From Rhea pennata (taxonomy: Eukaryota; Chordata; Aves; Rheiformes; Rheidae): a stretch of 64,000 bases of DNA. This document shows positions 1 to 13,100 of this stretch, one piece after another (the first letter of the stretch is position 1; each line of letters starts with the position of its first letter). The notes beneath the pieces were generated by a model, which made no database searches, was not told the origin of the DNA, and saw nothing but the letters and a program-made list of their open reading frames with translations. The DNA lies in the NCBI RefSeq assembly GCF_028389875.1, contig NC_084666.1, forward strand, positions 33,636,308-33,700,307. The letters run 5' to 3'. The position numbers and the translations under genes are program-made.

Positions 1-1305
1 TTTCACTTTTCCAGCAGCGCAAAACACTATATCACATTTTCTCCTCAATATACAATTTTTTTCTTTTTTTCTGCCTGGGCAGTTTATGGGAATTGGAGAT
101 AGGAGATTCGGTTATCTCTCTCTGTATGCTTCCTCTGCCAGTATTCTTCCTCTCCCACCGAGAACTAGGACAGTACGGCTCTGAGCCAGTGCTCCTGCCT
201 CATCTAATGAAGAAGTCTGTTCCTGATCCTTTTCAGGAAGTGCCTGCAAAGCCTAGAAAGACTGGACTGAACAAAGCACTCTCTGTATATGAAGTGACCC
301 CAAACATGAGAAATTCTTTCTGGAAAGCCAGAGAAATAACAGAAAAACCTGCTAAAGGCTGATAACGCTCCGTTCTATTAGGAATAAATATAGAGCAAAC
401 AAAACTCTTCTCTTTCTAGTCTCTATTCCATATTGCTGCCTTTCCTTATTAGATCCTCTGGACATGTAGCATTTACTTCTCACTCCAGACTAGCAGAATT
501 GCGAATGCCATGCTATAGGTCAGAGGAGATCATCAACACTAAGCAGAAATCGTGTCTTTCTAATTTTCTATTTTTGAACACAAATACAAAAGTGATATTG
601 ATTCCTATCATTTTTGAAAATAAATATTTATCATAGCTGGAGACAAGTATCGATCAAAACTATTTATAGATAAAGAGAATTAAGCTTTTGGTTCAGCATT
701 TCTAAAGTATTGGTTTGATATCTGTTCAGGAAGCCTAATTATAACCCACAAAGCAGCAAAAGTAATGTGGTGTTATTTCCTTAGCTAGAAATATAATTAC
801 AAGTCAGGTTACTTATAAATTCTTCAGAATCAAATTAGGATTAGTAGTACTAAACAACCATTGTAAATTAAAAGATTAAAATATATTTCTGCTGGAGATG
901 ATGCAAAAATTTCATGTTTTGGAAATGATTAAGCAATAATGTACGTTATTAACTTATTCATTATATAGCATTTTAAAAAATTGCAATCTGTAATACAGAC
1001 ACATTTTTTCATAGGATTAACATGCTGTCCTAGTTTTGTGTCATTTGACTTTTACTCTTGAAAGAAAAGAAAAGCCAACATGGGTAACATGGGAAAGAGA
1101 ACAATATTGTAATCTCCTAGCTCATTAAAAGTTCATATTAATCCAGGGGTCCCTTATTTTTAGGGAAAATGATTTATTTTTTTCTAAAAAACTTGAAGTA
1201 GAAAGATTCTGTATTAAAGTATTATTTTTATAAAATTTGGGGAAAGGAAGAGCAAAGGATATTAGTAAGGTACAGATAATTGTGTAAAATTAGTAGGAAT
1301 GATAA
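1..1305. other. AT-rich non-coding DNA, no gene seen
   Basis: This stretch is AT-rich and has no convincing exon, RNA gene or repeat. Short open frames near its start lack good splice or start contexts and have no recognisable domain. It leads directly into the 5'-truncated CR1 copy that follows. Confidence 0.6.
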
Positions 1306-2051
1306 ACAACAAGCTTGGAAATACTGAGGGACTCAAATCACCCACTGAATGGGAAATTCAGCTTTGCGCGGAAGGACCTGGGAGTCCCGGTGGACAACAA
1401 GTTGACCGTGAGACAGCAGTGTTCACTTAGAGCAAAGAAGGTCAAGAGTATCTTGGTCCGTATCGAGCAGGGCATTGCCAGCAGGTTGAGGGAGGTGAGT
1501 GTTTCATCCTTCCCCTCTCCTCAGCACTGCTGAGACCACACTTGGAGTGCTGGGTCCTGTCCAGCACTCCTCAGGACAGGAAAGACATGGACGTAGTGGA
1601 ACAAGGCCAGAGAAGGGCCACAGATATGGTTAAGGGACTGAAGCTTCTGCCTTGTGCAGAAAGGCTGAGAGTGCAGGTACTGTTCAGCCTGGAGAAGAAA
1701 AGGCTCAGGAGGGATCTTATCAACATGCATAAATACCTGATGATGGGGGAAGAGTAAAGAAGACGGAGCCAGACTTATCTCAGTGGTGCCCGGTGAAAGG
1801 GCAAGAGGCAACAGGCACTTACTGAAACATGGGAAATTCCATTTCAACATAAGGAAAAACTTTTCCTGGGAGTATGATCAAACACTGGAGCAGGTTGTCC
1901 AGCAGGACTGTGGAGCCTCCATCCTTGGTGACAGTCAAAACCCACCTGGATAGAGCTCTGAGCACCCTGTTCTTGCTGACTCTGCTCTGCACAGGGTGGC
2001 AGGGATAGAAGATCTCCAGAGGTCCCTTCCAAACTCAACTGTTCTGTGAAT
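1306..2051 (+). mobile_element. CR1 LINE, 5'-truncated and decayed 3' portion
   Basis: This is the 3' end of a chicken-repeat-1 (CR1) non-LTR retrotransposon, comprising the C-terminal part of the reverse-transcriptase ORF2 plus the 3' UTR. Around 1372 the frame reads KDLGVPVDNKLT, matching the conserved CR1 segment KDLGV-VDNKL. After a stop at about 1531 and a frameshift, another frame reads QRRAT (about 1608-1622) and FSLEKKRLRRDLI (about 1686-1724), also CR1 hallmarks. The UTR follows with the CR1-typical order: lost-frame text around 'ctcagtggtgcccggtgaaag' at 1780, then 'agatctccagaggtccc' near 2010-2026 and a degenerate terminal octamer (ctgttctgtg). The ORF is broken by stops and frame changes, so it is a dead, fairly old copy. 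The 5' boundary is approximate. Full CR1 elements are several kb, so most of this one is missing, as usual for 5'-truncated insertions. Confidence 0.95.
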
Positions 2052-5000
2052 AAGTGATCCGGGATTACAATCTGTTTCCATGCCTAATTCTGCATTTTTA
2101 TGTGACTGTGTAATTTAAAATGCATGATCAGTTCTGAGAGCAATAAATGACTGTTCTCTCTCTGGCCTGAAGAATTTTTCTTTCTTGGTTCCTTAATTGC
2201 ACACATCTTACAGGACAGATGGAATATTTTCACTTCTTCTGTCTTGCTTATAGCTCGTTGTTTAGAAGACTCAAAATCAAGACCTTAAATCCTTTCAAGA
2301 TATAAAAGATACAATATTGTTCATTTCTTAGGACCATTTTCTCATCATTACTAATAAAAAGATGGGGAACTGTGCACAGATAAAAAAGATCAAAATGGCC
2401 TTAAGTGTGAGATACCAAATTGCTCAGCCCAGCTGTAATGACAGCTGTTAACAGCAGTGTCTTAGGAACATGTATATTTTTGTTCAGTAAAATGAAGTGC
2501 CAACAACTTTTCAAACACAAAAAGAAATATTTTTTTTTTTTGGGTCTGGTAAACTGAATACTGAATATTTGAATATCTGAACACTGAGTCATCATCTGAG
2601 AGATTTCTGGCTCTGGGTGAATGCAGTAACCTTTTGGTCTAACTATTATCATTTCCTTTTGTTTTTTCTCCATAAAGACCTTTTTTTTAGCCTTTTTAAA
2701 CTGAGGTTTTTAAAATATATCCGTACTACTTTATATTATCTTACTGTTATATTTGCCTTATTTCAAATCTGTTATATGCATATGTTTATTGTTTTGGCAA
2801 CTAGTTTCAAGCATGTAAATAACAGCTGTTTTTGTCTTTGAATTATTCATCTTAATTTTAGTTTGATTTGATTTCCATCCAACTACAATTGTCAGGGATA
2901 AAACAAATCCCACCGCAGTAATGCCAAAAGATTTAGGATCTTCCCACAAATACTCTGTAGTCTTAAATGGATTTGTTTCAGTCCTCCTCACTGTATTCTC
3001 TTCTTTCTCAGCTTTGGATCATGCCCAGAAGATGGAGAACAATATTTTAGATATATATGAGTCGCTATTGTCCCTGAACTTCAGCAATCTTTTTTCTTAG
3101 TAGTTGCTCACCAAATAGTTTCTTTTACGACAGCTTGGTTGAATGCTGAAAAAGATTTGCCAACCAGTACAGGTTTTTGCCACTAAAACAAGAGGACTGT
3201 GAACAGTATCTCTCTATTAAACAAAACACCAGAATTCTTTGTTTTATGTAGCTATCTTCTACTGTTCTTTGTGATTAAGGCTTAAAAACAGTTATGAAAT
3301 ATAACCTTCATATAGCATCATTACTACTTTGGCAAGTAACTAGCAGAGTTAAGAAGATTTTTTTTTTCAATCTGAAAAGGTATTAGAAAATTATTAGACA
3401 ACATCATTGATTCATCTGTATTGAAAATCACATGGAAGCCAAGGGTTAGTTTGAAAGGAAAAAAAAAATTATGTAAAACTATTCTTCACAGCCTTTGCAG
3501 AACAAAGTCCAGTTTTACTTCAAAACTGTGTTTTTATTTTTATTACATGTCAAAGTCTGAATGTAAGATTTTAATTTTATGAAAGTCCTGGCAACTGAAA
3601 GACTTGTTTCTAAAAACTGTAAGTAAATTGTTCTGTTTCAGAACAGAAAAGTTTGGATCTTGTGGAATTCTCTGCCAAATGAAAAGAAAATGCCTTCACT
3701 ATAAATGCTCGTCACTGGCTGGAAAGTTAATATTCGTGTCAGTCCTTGTCTTAGTATCTCTTCTGTGCTAGTTTTTATACTAGAAAATAAAACTATTTGA
3801 TTAATTGCACACTATAACTTCATGAATTAATTTGATCCTGTATTTCTGTAGACTCTGTTTTGCAAGTTACATTCTGTGACAAAATTTATCTTTTTTTATT
3901 GCATCGCTGATGCTCAACTTGTTTGTGGATACTCTTCTTCGTAATATATTTAGAGGTCGTTTACCTTTTTTTAAAATTTTGTGTCTAATAATGGAGACAC
4001 TTCATGCCTGAGCATACTCTGAACTGTTCCCAATGCTAAGTAAAACAGAGTAACTTAAACCTGCCTGACATCACCATGATTCCTACTATTCTATTTTACT
4101 TAGCAGCAAGAGTAATATGGCCAACGTGGCAAATTAAGGCGCAACAAAGCATTTAAATGATTTTTTTTTACCTCAGCTGACAATCATTTGTAATAATTTA
4201 TAGATGCCCTAAGTTTACAAGTCTGATAATTATTTATATATATATATATGTATGTACTTATACATATAATGTTTAAAACATTTACCAACTCATTTATAGT
4301 AGCATGGCTATTCCTGAGGGCTGCATTTTCTTTAAAATACTTGTTCTATTACATTGGTCATTTCCTTTTTTGTTCCCAAGGGAACATTTTGACAACTTCA
4401 AATTCTCTTGTACCTGACAGATATAACTTCTAACATCTGTCACATTTTTCTGCCAAGGTTTCTTCTAAGTTAATGATAGGAACAGCGTCCTGATATCTGC
4501 ATTCTTTTAACCTTCTAAGATTTGTTTTGATATTTGTCAAGTACATGACACTCAGAAATACTAGTATATAGTATTTATCTCTTAAACTGAAGACTACAAC
4601 ATAAGTTTCCCCACATAATATTTCCCCAAAACATGCAGTTTCGAAGCTTGAAAAATCCCTGAAGTTTTTTGTTAAAGTGATCTTCTGGTTCTGGTGATTT
4701 CTGAAGGCAATATCCTTAGTATACTGCATACCTAAAATATCTCAAGGGAAAACCAAAATTAACTTAGTTAATTTTGTTCATCTAAATGCCTTTTACAATA
4801 AGAAGTGGATCAGTCCTTCTGCAGATATAGCAGATTAGTCATGAATTATTCAATATCAAAACACACATGTGACAATTGGCTTCTGTTATGGAATATACAT
4901 AATTCATAAGACATCTGTTCTACATTTTCACATTTAAGAGGTACAAAGTGCAACGGCAAAAAGTGTGAAATGGATACCTAAGAATGTTTCATTTCATATC

Positions 5001-5256
5001 ACTTTTTCCCATCCTGTTCAATAAAGGTTATGGAAACAGTAAGGTAACAATTTATTCGATATATATACTTTTACCTTCTGTTGTTACAAAAATTTACTTG
5101 CTGGTAATTGTCTTTTTTACCATCTTCTTGACAGCGTTATTCAAAGATGGGCATCGTAGGTTCTTCTAGCAGGAAACACCAGGCAAAATATCCATCAATC
5201 ACATCAGATATAAATCTTTTATACATACAAATTTTTAAATACATAGTTTTTATAGT
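2052..5256. other. AT-rich non-coding DNA with minor simple repeats
   Basis: No gene is supported. The stretch holds a short AT/GTAT run at about 4231-4262 and a 23-bp AT-rich palindrome at 4754-4776 (arms CAAAATTAACT and AGTTAATTTTG around one T). T- and A-runs of about ten bases occur at several points. The open frames present are short and low-complexity, rich in Phe, Leu, Ile and Lys, as expected for AT-rich sequence. Confidence 0.55.
4754..4776. repeat. 23-bp AT-rich palindrome
   Basis: Two perfect 11-bp arms, CAAAATTAACT and its reverse complement, are separated by a single T. The sequence is AT-rich, so chance is a serious explanation. No flanking duplication was seen. Confidence 0.7.
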
Positions 5257-5335
5257 ATTGTGTGTGTGCATGAGTGTGTATATACATATATATATATACA
5301 TATATATACATATATATATATACATATACACACCT
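5257..5335. repeat. Compound TG/TA/CATA microsatellite
   Basis: A run of TG units passes into alternating TA and CATA units and ends with CACA. It is a dinucleotide-type compound microsatellite, probably length-polymorphic. It accounts for the Ile/Tyr/His-rich open frames read through it on both strands, which are not genes. Confidence 0.9.
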
Positions 5336-5498
5336 ATAACATCGAAGTGAAAATGAGGAGTAATTTCTACTGCACATTTTTTTTCCTTATCTAAGTAGTG
5401 GTGCTTAAAGATACACCAACTATAGACTTCAGAACCAAATGAAGCAATCTGGGATGCAGAATATCCTGACTGAGAGTGTTTCATTAAATTGCATATTA

Positions 5499-5501
<3 letters not shown>

Positions 5502-5543
<42 letters not shown>
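5502..5543 (+). repeat. 42-nt poly(A) tract
   Basis: An uninterrupted run of 42 A residues. An ATTAAA hexamer, a common variant polyadenylation signal, lies at 5483-5488, 13 nt before the run. That spacing is what a retroposed mRNA tail would show. However, no parent transcript is recognisable upstream and no target-site duplication was found by eye, and CR1-driven retroposition in birds does not favour poly(A). A mononucleotide microsatellite is the simpler reading. Read on the opposite strand it produces a poly-Phe open frame (5137-5574) that should not be annotated. Confidence 0.9.
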
Positions 5544-5547
<4 letters not shown>

Positions 5548-8242
5548 GTTGGTGGGATTTGTGTCTGATCTCATAACTACTATTTAATAAGAAGTAGTTT
5601 TCACATCCCAGGAAAGCTCATTTTTCAAATACTGCCCTGTCTTGAATAGGATAGGAGGCTGAAATCTCATTACAGTGGACTATAAGTCTATCCAAATGTA
5701 ACATTTTGCTTCCATGATTTTAGAACATTTCATTTAACTTTGACTCTCAATTTCAATAATTTTAAAGAAAAATTGTCCAAGTTATAAGGTCATTGAAGAA
5801 AATTTTGTGTTGAAATGCAGAAGAAAACAATGATCTTTTGGAATAATTTGGCAAAATTAAGAAGGAAAAAAAATTTTAATCTTCTCCAAAAAGAAATCCA
5901 CTTTTGATTAATCAGCGATTTTCATCAAAATAAGACTGCACATTTTTTCAGACATATTTTTGACAGACAGACTGACAGAGGTTGGCCATTGATGACTGAC
6001 TCTAGCAAAACATATTTTCTTCCATATAAAGCTGATATATCTAGCGATGACTTGCTTTCAGAACACTCTGAAAATAAGACAAGAAACACTTCACAAAATA
6101 TTTAAGAGTATATTATTTCATTCAAATCAAAATCTTAACTATTCAAATAGTTAAGAGTATATTATTTCCTTCACTGAAGGTAGTTAAGAAGCCTAATTTC
6201 AATGTATATGAGAATATAGTTTGCTATATTCTGGAACTAGACCAAAATTATGAAGTATTTTGAGCAGTTTGAAAAATGCTGATGAGCATTAACTTGGATC
6301 TAAGCTGCTAAGAAAATGATTAAGGCTGATGCCTCCGAAAATTTTTTCAGAGCTTGAACTTGCATGTATTTCACAAATATGTCTCAAGGTTGGATTAGAT
6401 GAATCTGAGATAATTGTGTTCATGGAGGTTTATTTTCAAGATGCAATTTCTTTTGAAGGTATTTTGGTCACTGATAATGAAGGCTAATTGTGCAAAGGCT
6501 AATAGTTCTTTTTCTTCTTTTTACTAAAATCGCTGCTTAGCTCTTCTGCTTTGCCACTTTTCACCTTAAGGTTTAATGATCAAATATTCTTCAGAATTTG
6601 GGATGGAAAAAAATGGAGACAGTAAAAGTTGTTCTTGGTTTTCAAGAAACAAAACTAATGTTCCATACACACAGGTTATGGAATATGCGCAGATAATAGA
6701 TAAAGGGGAAAACAATTTCCTGCCAGTGCTACTACTTCCCTGATGCCAAGGAGATTTTGTATGCTTCTTTGCATACAAGTTGGAGATTAAGAATGACAGA
6801 ACAGGATCCTTAGTCAGAAAAAAAGAAATAATATAGACGATAGCCAAAGAGGATAATATCGCATCAAATATTTAACTTTAAAATTGTCCTTCTTTCTTCC
6901 AGTGTCTTATCCTTTGCAACAGCAAAATTCTGATAGTCAGATGAGCTCCCCTGGCATTTGGTCAAGAAGAGTTGTTCTTTCTCTCTGCCCAGTTATGCTC
7001 TGTGGACCTTGCAGTCACAAGCTCCTTTCCATCCTCTGCCAAGATAAAGCTGGCCTTGCCCATAGCAGCTTAACTCCAGAAACATGTCGATATCTAAAGC
7101 ACATATAGAGTTTGTTTTCTACCACAGCTCTATAAATAACACATGAGCTACACAGAGGAAAAGTTAGACCTATTTTAGCCGTTCTTGACTGCTATTGATG
7201 GTGCCAGATTTTGAGTCAGACATAATTTGAATGCTTCATTTAAAATACCTGAGTGTGCTTGACTGCTTTCACTACATACATCTCAGGTGGAGATGGGTCT
7301 AGAGATCCATCATTAGCGGATAGATTTTGATGCGGGACAGCCAGCGTACCTACCTAGCAACTGTTGTATGTTACAGCAACTGCTAGTTTTGTTACTGAAG
7401 TAAGCACAGTAATAGAGTCACCACTAAAAACCAAGAAAGCCAGTCAGTAAGGCCTCTTGCTGGTCGAGATAGCTCAGATTTCATATATTTTTAATTCTGA
7501 CTCTAGCAGGCTAACAGAGGCTAACAAAAGAGTAGGGAGATAGTGATGAAGACACTAGTGTTTCAGTGGAAAAGCATAAAGCAGAAGATACTCCTTTGTC
7601 TTGTGAGACGCTAAAGTAGCCAGGACCAGCAAGTGTTGTAGCTGTTGCGACCTTTCAGGTAACAGAGGGATCATGAAGACAAGGCCACTGAGACCATGAT
7701 TTCAATGTCGAAAAGGAATTCTGAAATACTTCCCACCTATGGATGGGAAAATCTTCTTATTCTTAATCAAGTATTACGGTAAAATAAGACTTGCAGTAAA
7801 TACAACAATTTCTGTTACAGGGGAGATCCTAATAGGTCTTCAGTATGTATCTTACATCAGATACACAGAGAATAAATAGCAGGTAACTTAGAGAGGAAAG
7901 GATAAAAATTAACAGTGTATGAGTTCAGATGTAAGGAACAAAAACTGCGCATTTTGAATAGACCCGGGAGTAGTAAGCAAGTAGACATATTCCTTTCTAC
8001 TGGCAGGTAGATATATTCATTTCCAGTGAAGGAGAACAGCACTTTCAGCACTCCTATTGTAATTATCCAGTTCCACTGATTTATGATAGGTTCTCATGTT
8101 TAATGTTAAATTTGAACACTAACCTTATATTGTAGTAACTTTTAAAACAAAGACAAATTTTATCTTTCTAATAGTAATTTTGCTGAAATGCTTGTTTTTG
8201 GAATGGATCCTCATTTCCTCTGTTCTGGGCAGTACCTCATCA
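5544..8242. other. AT-rich non-coding DNA, no gene seen
   Basis: No supported exon or RNA gene is present. The only internal structure noted is the duplicated segment with a hairpin at 6102-6172. Composition becomes slightly less AT-rich around 6930-7100, but no splice-flanked open segment was recognised. Confidence 0.55.
6102..6172. repeat. Local direct repeat with a hairpin between the copies
   Basis: The segment TTAAGAGTATATTATTTC occurs at about 6102-6119 and again at about 6151-6168. Immediately before the second copy, and sharing its first bases, is an inverted repeat at 6133-6156 with 11-bp arms (TCTTAACTATT and AATAGTTAAGA) around a 2-nt spacer. The arrangement looks like a small duplication-inversion from template switching during replication. 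It is AT-rich and not gene-like. Confidence 0.75.
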
Positions 8243-8382
8243 TCAGGTTTAGCTCTGTTGGTTAGAGCATAGTGCTGCTAATGCCGAGATCGTGGGTTCA
8301 ATCCCCCTGTGGGCTATGCTGAGGGTTGGACTAGATGGTCTCCAGAGGTCCCTTCCAACCTTAATATTCCATGATTTCTATG
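8243..8382 (+). mobile_element. tRNA-Ile-derived SINE with CR1 3' tail (TguSINE1-like)
   Basis: A composite SINE. The head aligns by eye with tRNA-Ile(AAT): an A-box-like TAGCTCTGTTGG at 8250-8261, an anticodon-arm region containing GCTGCTAATGCC, and a B box GGTTCAATCCC at 8295-8305. These are the internal RNA polymerase III promoter elements. The tail, from about 8324, is CR1-derived: GGTTGGACTAGATGGTC, then TCCAGAGGTCCCTTCCAACC, ending in two degenerate octamers (ATTCCATG, ATTTCTATG). Such SINEs are mobilised by CR1 reverse transcriptase recognising the shared 3' end. The architecture matches TguSINE1, described from zebra finch. Extra and changed bases in the anticodon arm and acceptor strand show it is not a working tRNA gene. 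No clear target-site duplication was found. Confidence 0.9.
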
Positions 8383-10120
8383 ATGATCATAGATTTTGCC
8401 TGGAGATGGGGGCTTTTGGTTGACTCCGCCTGTCCCCTCCTGCCTTGCTCACTCACCTTACTCAAGAGCAACCTGACGGGGTCCTGGCCAGCGAGGCCCC
8501 TGCCATGCCAGCCATGTTATTGCCCATGGGTCCCCATTCCTTTGGAGTCTGCTGGCCCTTTCTGTGCCCTGACAAAGTCCTATGGAGACAGGATCAAAGA
8601 TGGCAGCGACTTACAGAAATGTCTTGCACAAAGCAGTGTTTATCTTGAACATGAAAGATCACGGTCCTGACTCTGATATTCCCATACTGCAAACTACTAT
8701 CCACCAGGCTATATTTCTTCAAAGCAAATATTCCATTCTGTTTGACAGGTGTGTAGTGAGTGCTTAAAACTTTTCAAGCAGTAACAACACAAGCTGTTTT
8801 TTGGGTAGTTAAATTTGACATAGTAAAAACAGAAGTTTTGGCTTGATACCTCCCATATTCTGAAAGCCTTGTATTTCTGAAGGGAGCCAAAGTGTCTTTG
8901 GAAATAGATGCAGAAAACTATCTGCACAGTTTTTTTTTTCTTTTGTGGGAAGCATGTGGTGCTCAGATTGGGCCCACATCTGGATCTATCAGACATATTT
9001 TTGATTATGAATCTCATCAGGAACAAGGCAGCATCCCACAAATGAGCATAAAAGAGGTTGTGAAAAAGGGGGAACTTATCTTAGGAGCTACTAGAAGGTA
9101 ATCCATGTAACTGGAGAGTAAGGTTTTGCAAGACTGAGATCATAGGTGGCATAAGAATGAAAAAAACTAAATTAAAATGAGTGTAGTCAAAGCTTTTTAA
9201 AAGGATTTTCAAGTAGTTAAAGGAAGAAAATTCTAATTGTGTTGGAATACTTCCAGGGGCAATGAGCTCCTTCAATAGAAACAAGACCTACACGACCTTT
9301 TTTGTAAAGCCATTCATTCAATATAAATTGCTTCAATGGGAGTTTTGTTACCCTGCACTAGTTTATTCATACAACAGCAGCAATCAGGATTATTGAACTT
9401 CAGTGTGAAAAATCTGTTATTTGTGAAGTTGTAAGGAAACTTGTTTACCCAATTTACCCATTGCAGTACTGCAATCCTGCCACGGTCATCACCTCAGAAA
9501 AACAATAGCTCTTCAATTTAGGGTCCCAAACATACTTTTGCTCTAGAGTAATTTAATGTTTTACAACTGCAGCCAATCTGAAAGGCATTCATTGAAAACT
9601 AGCAGTTTTACGAGTATAATGTAAATTGTTAACTTAAGGTTTTTCTGAATTATTTATGATAAACAAATAAATAGCAACTATTTCTAAATAATCAAGAAAG
9701 CAATATTTAGGAGTTTTACACTTGCTTTTAAAAGATTTGTTTTCCAAAAGCTTTTCTAACATCGCTGAGTGTTCTGTACAAATAATGTGTAAGAAGCAGA
9801 ATGATGTTAAATTCCGTTTCACTGGGAGTTAGAATTAGATGAGAAAAAAAATGTTTGACAAATAAGAAAAAAAAGAAAAAAGCAGAAGAAAAACAAATTA
9901 ATTACTGTTTTTCTAAGTCTCAAACAGGACTATATAGGCTAGACGATACAAATAAAGTAGCTGACAGCTGGTGGCTTTTTTTAAACCACTCACTGCACCA
10001 CTATATTGCCATCATCTATTGTTATGATCAGTGGTGTATTATTACAGATCTGCTTAGCGACTGGGTACACTTGGAACATTTAGCATCAGACAAGCTCTTA
10101 ATTTAAAAATCCCCAAGAGT
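8383..10120. other. Non-coding DNA; GC-richer patch directly after the SINE
   Basis: The first 220 bases or so (about 8400-8610) are distinctly GC-richer than the surroundings, with C-rich runs. Three overlapping short frames are open here, but none has a recognisable domain or splice context. This could be part of an older unrecognised repeat. The remainder is ordinary AT-rich sequence without a supportable gene. Confidence 0.45.
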
Positions 10121-10177
10121 GTTTTTTTTTGTTTTTGTTGTTGTTGTTGTTGTTGTTGTTGTTTGTTTGTTTTTTTA
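10121..10177. repeat. T-rich / (GTT)n microsatellite
   Basis: A T run leads into roughly nine consecutive TTG/GTT units, followed by GTTT units and another T run. It is a simple trinucleotide repeat with no coding role apparent. Confidence 0.9.
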
Positions 10178-13100
10178 ATGATGGAATAGCAACCAGTTAT
10201 CCAGAGTTGCCTTCGTGGTACAGTGATGGTTGCCTCATTTCTGCTTAGTGCATTTCTGTGATCATTGGTAACTGTTGGGTGCTATAAAGTTTTGTGAAAA
10301 GCTCCGAATATCTGAACAGTTCCTGTGCCTTGTCTTTTTGTTTCTGTCGCTGTTACCATATACATATTACATTAAGTGGTATACCTATACCTTTTTCAAC
10401 GGATTAGAGACAAGCATCGATGTGCACACAGATGTTTGCCTTTTAATAATATTCATTTATACTGTAGAAATCATATTCAGAATTAAAAGTAATAACATAA
10501 ATGTTACTGAAAATGTAAAGATATTGAACTCAGTCCATATTACATTTAGTTATATTTGCCTCAGGTTGGGAAGCCAGGAAAGATAAGAAAAAAGAGCAAA
10601 TGCCATCTCCAAACTCATCTGATTATTACTTCCTTTTGTCCCCTGGCCTACCTTAGAGCAGCTCCAGCTCAGTGACCATTACTACATTATCTCTCCATCT
10701 ATCCTTATACCAAGTGTAAAGGGCTCAGGGAATGAAGCTGGCTACCTGGGCATTTCTAGAAACAGGAAGAAGCTTCAGCTGCCACGTTGAGACACTGCTC
10801 AGAGCATAAAACAGTATCAGAGCAAAGAAACGAACTCATGATCTGAGCAAAGCTGCACCTTTCCTTGTCGAGACAGTAGACAAAACCCACAACAATATTC
10901 ATATCATGAAGAAAATTAGCTAACTATCTACAAATAAAGGCATACCCTGGTCCTGTTTGAAAGTCCTGTTTGAAACCATTGCCTATAGAATAAGGTAAGG
11001 AGTCAGTATCGCATTTCACATCTTGAGAGGTCTTTTCACTTTGTGGGAGATGCGAGTATATGCCATTTGTGCCATTGCTTCTTTTGGATGCTGCAAAAAA
11101 AGCAAATATTCCCTCAAAAAAATCCCCCTAAAATAGTTACTCATTATTTAACTATCATTGATTTCAGCCAGCATTTTAGGAGTTAAATATTAAACGATAA
11201 ATTTCAAGAATCTATTTCCACATCCTCTCCTCTCTCCATAAAAAGTAGAGTAAGTGACTATAAGGCAGAAAAAGGAAAACAAGATAATTAAGGCCTGCAT
11301 CGTTTAGATCTACTCAGAGCTGCTGCAGTTACTAAATCTCGTCTTCAGATCAGTGAAGACCTCAGTGTGTGTAGCTAGTCTAAATTTGAAATATATGATT
11401 TTCTGCCATAGAATTCCTGTGGGGTGCTGCAATAAGATATATCCTCTCTACATCCTTAACCTTGAGATGAAGAGAATCTTCAGTACTTACCACTTGCTTC
11501 CAGCATACTCTTACTTTCTCGCTTTTCAAAACCGACACAGCTCCCCTCCCTATCACCAGTGTAAGAGCACTGATTTTAAAGCCTCTGTTTAAATGTTTCT
11601 GCATAAGACCTAAAACTGTTGTAAGACTTAAGATTAACGATGGACACATCTGAAATACACTAAAATTACAGTCTTACAGAAAACTGACCTTGATAATCAT
11701 CTGCTATCACAGTTTCATCTGTGGGAATAGCAGACTTCTGTCAGGTGCAGCATACAGCTCTTAGTTTCAGACTTTGGTCTAAACTACCCCAAAGGGAAAT
11801 TAATACACAGATTTCAACAGCCCATCAATCTCACTCTAATGGTGTTTTGTCTGGAATTGGGTGAGGCAAGCCCAAAGCTAGCAGCAAACATCAATGAGTA
11901 AGGGAACAATGCCAAGTAAACAGAACTTCAAAAGTAAAATGCAATGAGTTTTTAATAAACTTACTTAGATTCCAAACTGCAGTTTATAAAGCACTTTATT
12001 TTGACAAAGCTGAAAATAGTTATCTGCTTAATTAGCTTCACTTGAAACAGCCTTTGTAAGGTGTTCTGATACTATTGTCTAAATACTTGTACAAGACTGC
12101 TCACACATATTTAAATATTTATTTATTGGAATACTACAGCATCATCTGTTAACATAATGCCATAGAGTCGTAAACATCAAAAATATATTTATTAATACAT
12201 AGGATAAACTAGTAGCCTTTTCAGCATCCTCCAGTTACACATTTTCACTAATTTGCAAGAAGAAAAGCTAAACTTCTTTCTTCCTAGTGCTATCACACCT
12301 CACTCAAAGAGGAGGAAAACATCCTAATCAATGGTTAGCTGATCTGCAGACACATTCTCATGCTCTGCCAAAAGTACTTCTTGAGACAGCCATCTCTCTT
12401 AATCCCTATTCTAGCCCTGCCTTCTGCTGTCACCTGTTTTGGCCTTTCTTCCTCATGAAAAAGAACAAAGTAGTATAAAGTGGCCTAAAAATCCCTTATG
12501 CATCTTAGAAAGCACAAGATATCCTAAATGCTGCTCTCTAGACAAGGACCTCTCCAAAACTTAGCACAGAGGCCATACTGAGGTGTGAAAGGGAACGACA
12601 AGAGTAGAAAGAGTGCTTAAGAAAAAAGCCTGAACATTATCTTCACAGTTTTTGGCTAGTGAAATTACAATTTTGGGGGCCTGGAGCCAGGGCATAAACA
12701 TAATGCAAAGTCATTTACTATTAGTGTGACAAAATAGGTTATTCCAATTAGAACTAGTTCTACATAACATTCAAAAAGCACAGGCTTACCCAGTGATTGT
12801 TTGTAAGTTTTTAAAGTTGCTTTCATCTGAGGACAGACATACAAATCATGAAAAGCTGAATTGTTTAATTCATCTTCAACCAAAAGGGCTTTTCAAAATT
12901 TGTATTGCCCTCCAGTTATGAGCTTTAGCATAAAGATGTCTTTCAGTTTGACTTACATTAATTTTTTTCCAATTATTTGTTTGGAGGCATGGAACCATAA
13001 TTTACTATTTTACCATCCACTGTGGATACACTGTAACAAAAATACAAGCGACAATAAGCATATAAATTATAGAAAGGCTTGAAGTCTAAACCTGCACAAG

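Noticed and set aside
1315..1757. Two open frames that look like a reverse-transcriptase gene
   Set aside because: They are real CR1 ORF2 remnants but broken by a stop and a frameshift, so they belong to the dead CR1 copy rather than to a functional gene.
5137..5574. Longest open frame in the window (145 codons, minus strand)
   Set aside because: It is kept open by reading the A42 run as poly-Phe and the TA/CA microsatellite as Tyr-Ile-Cys repeats. No domain, no conservation argument.
8243..8315. Possible functional tRNA-Ile gene
   Set aside because: Anticodon-arm and acceptor changes plus the CR1 tail mark it as a SINE head.
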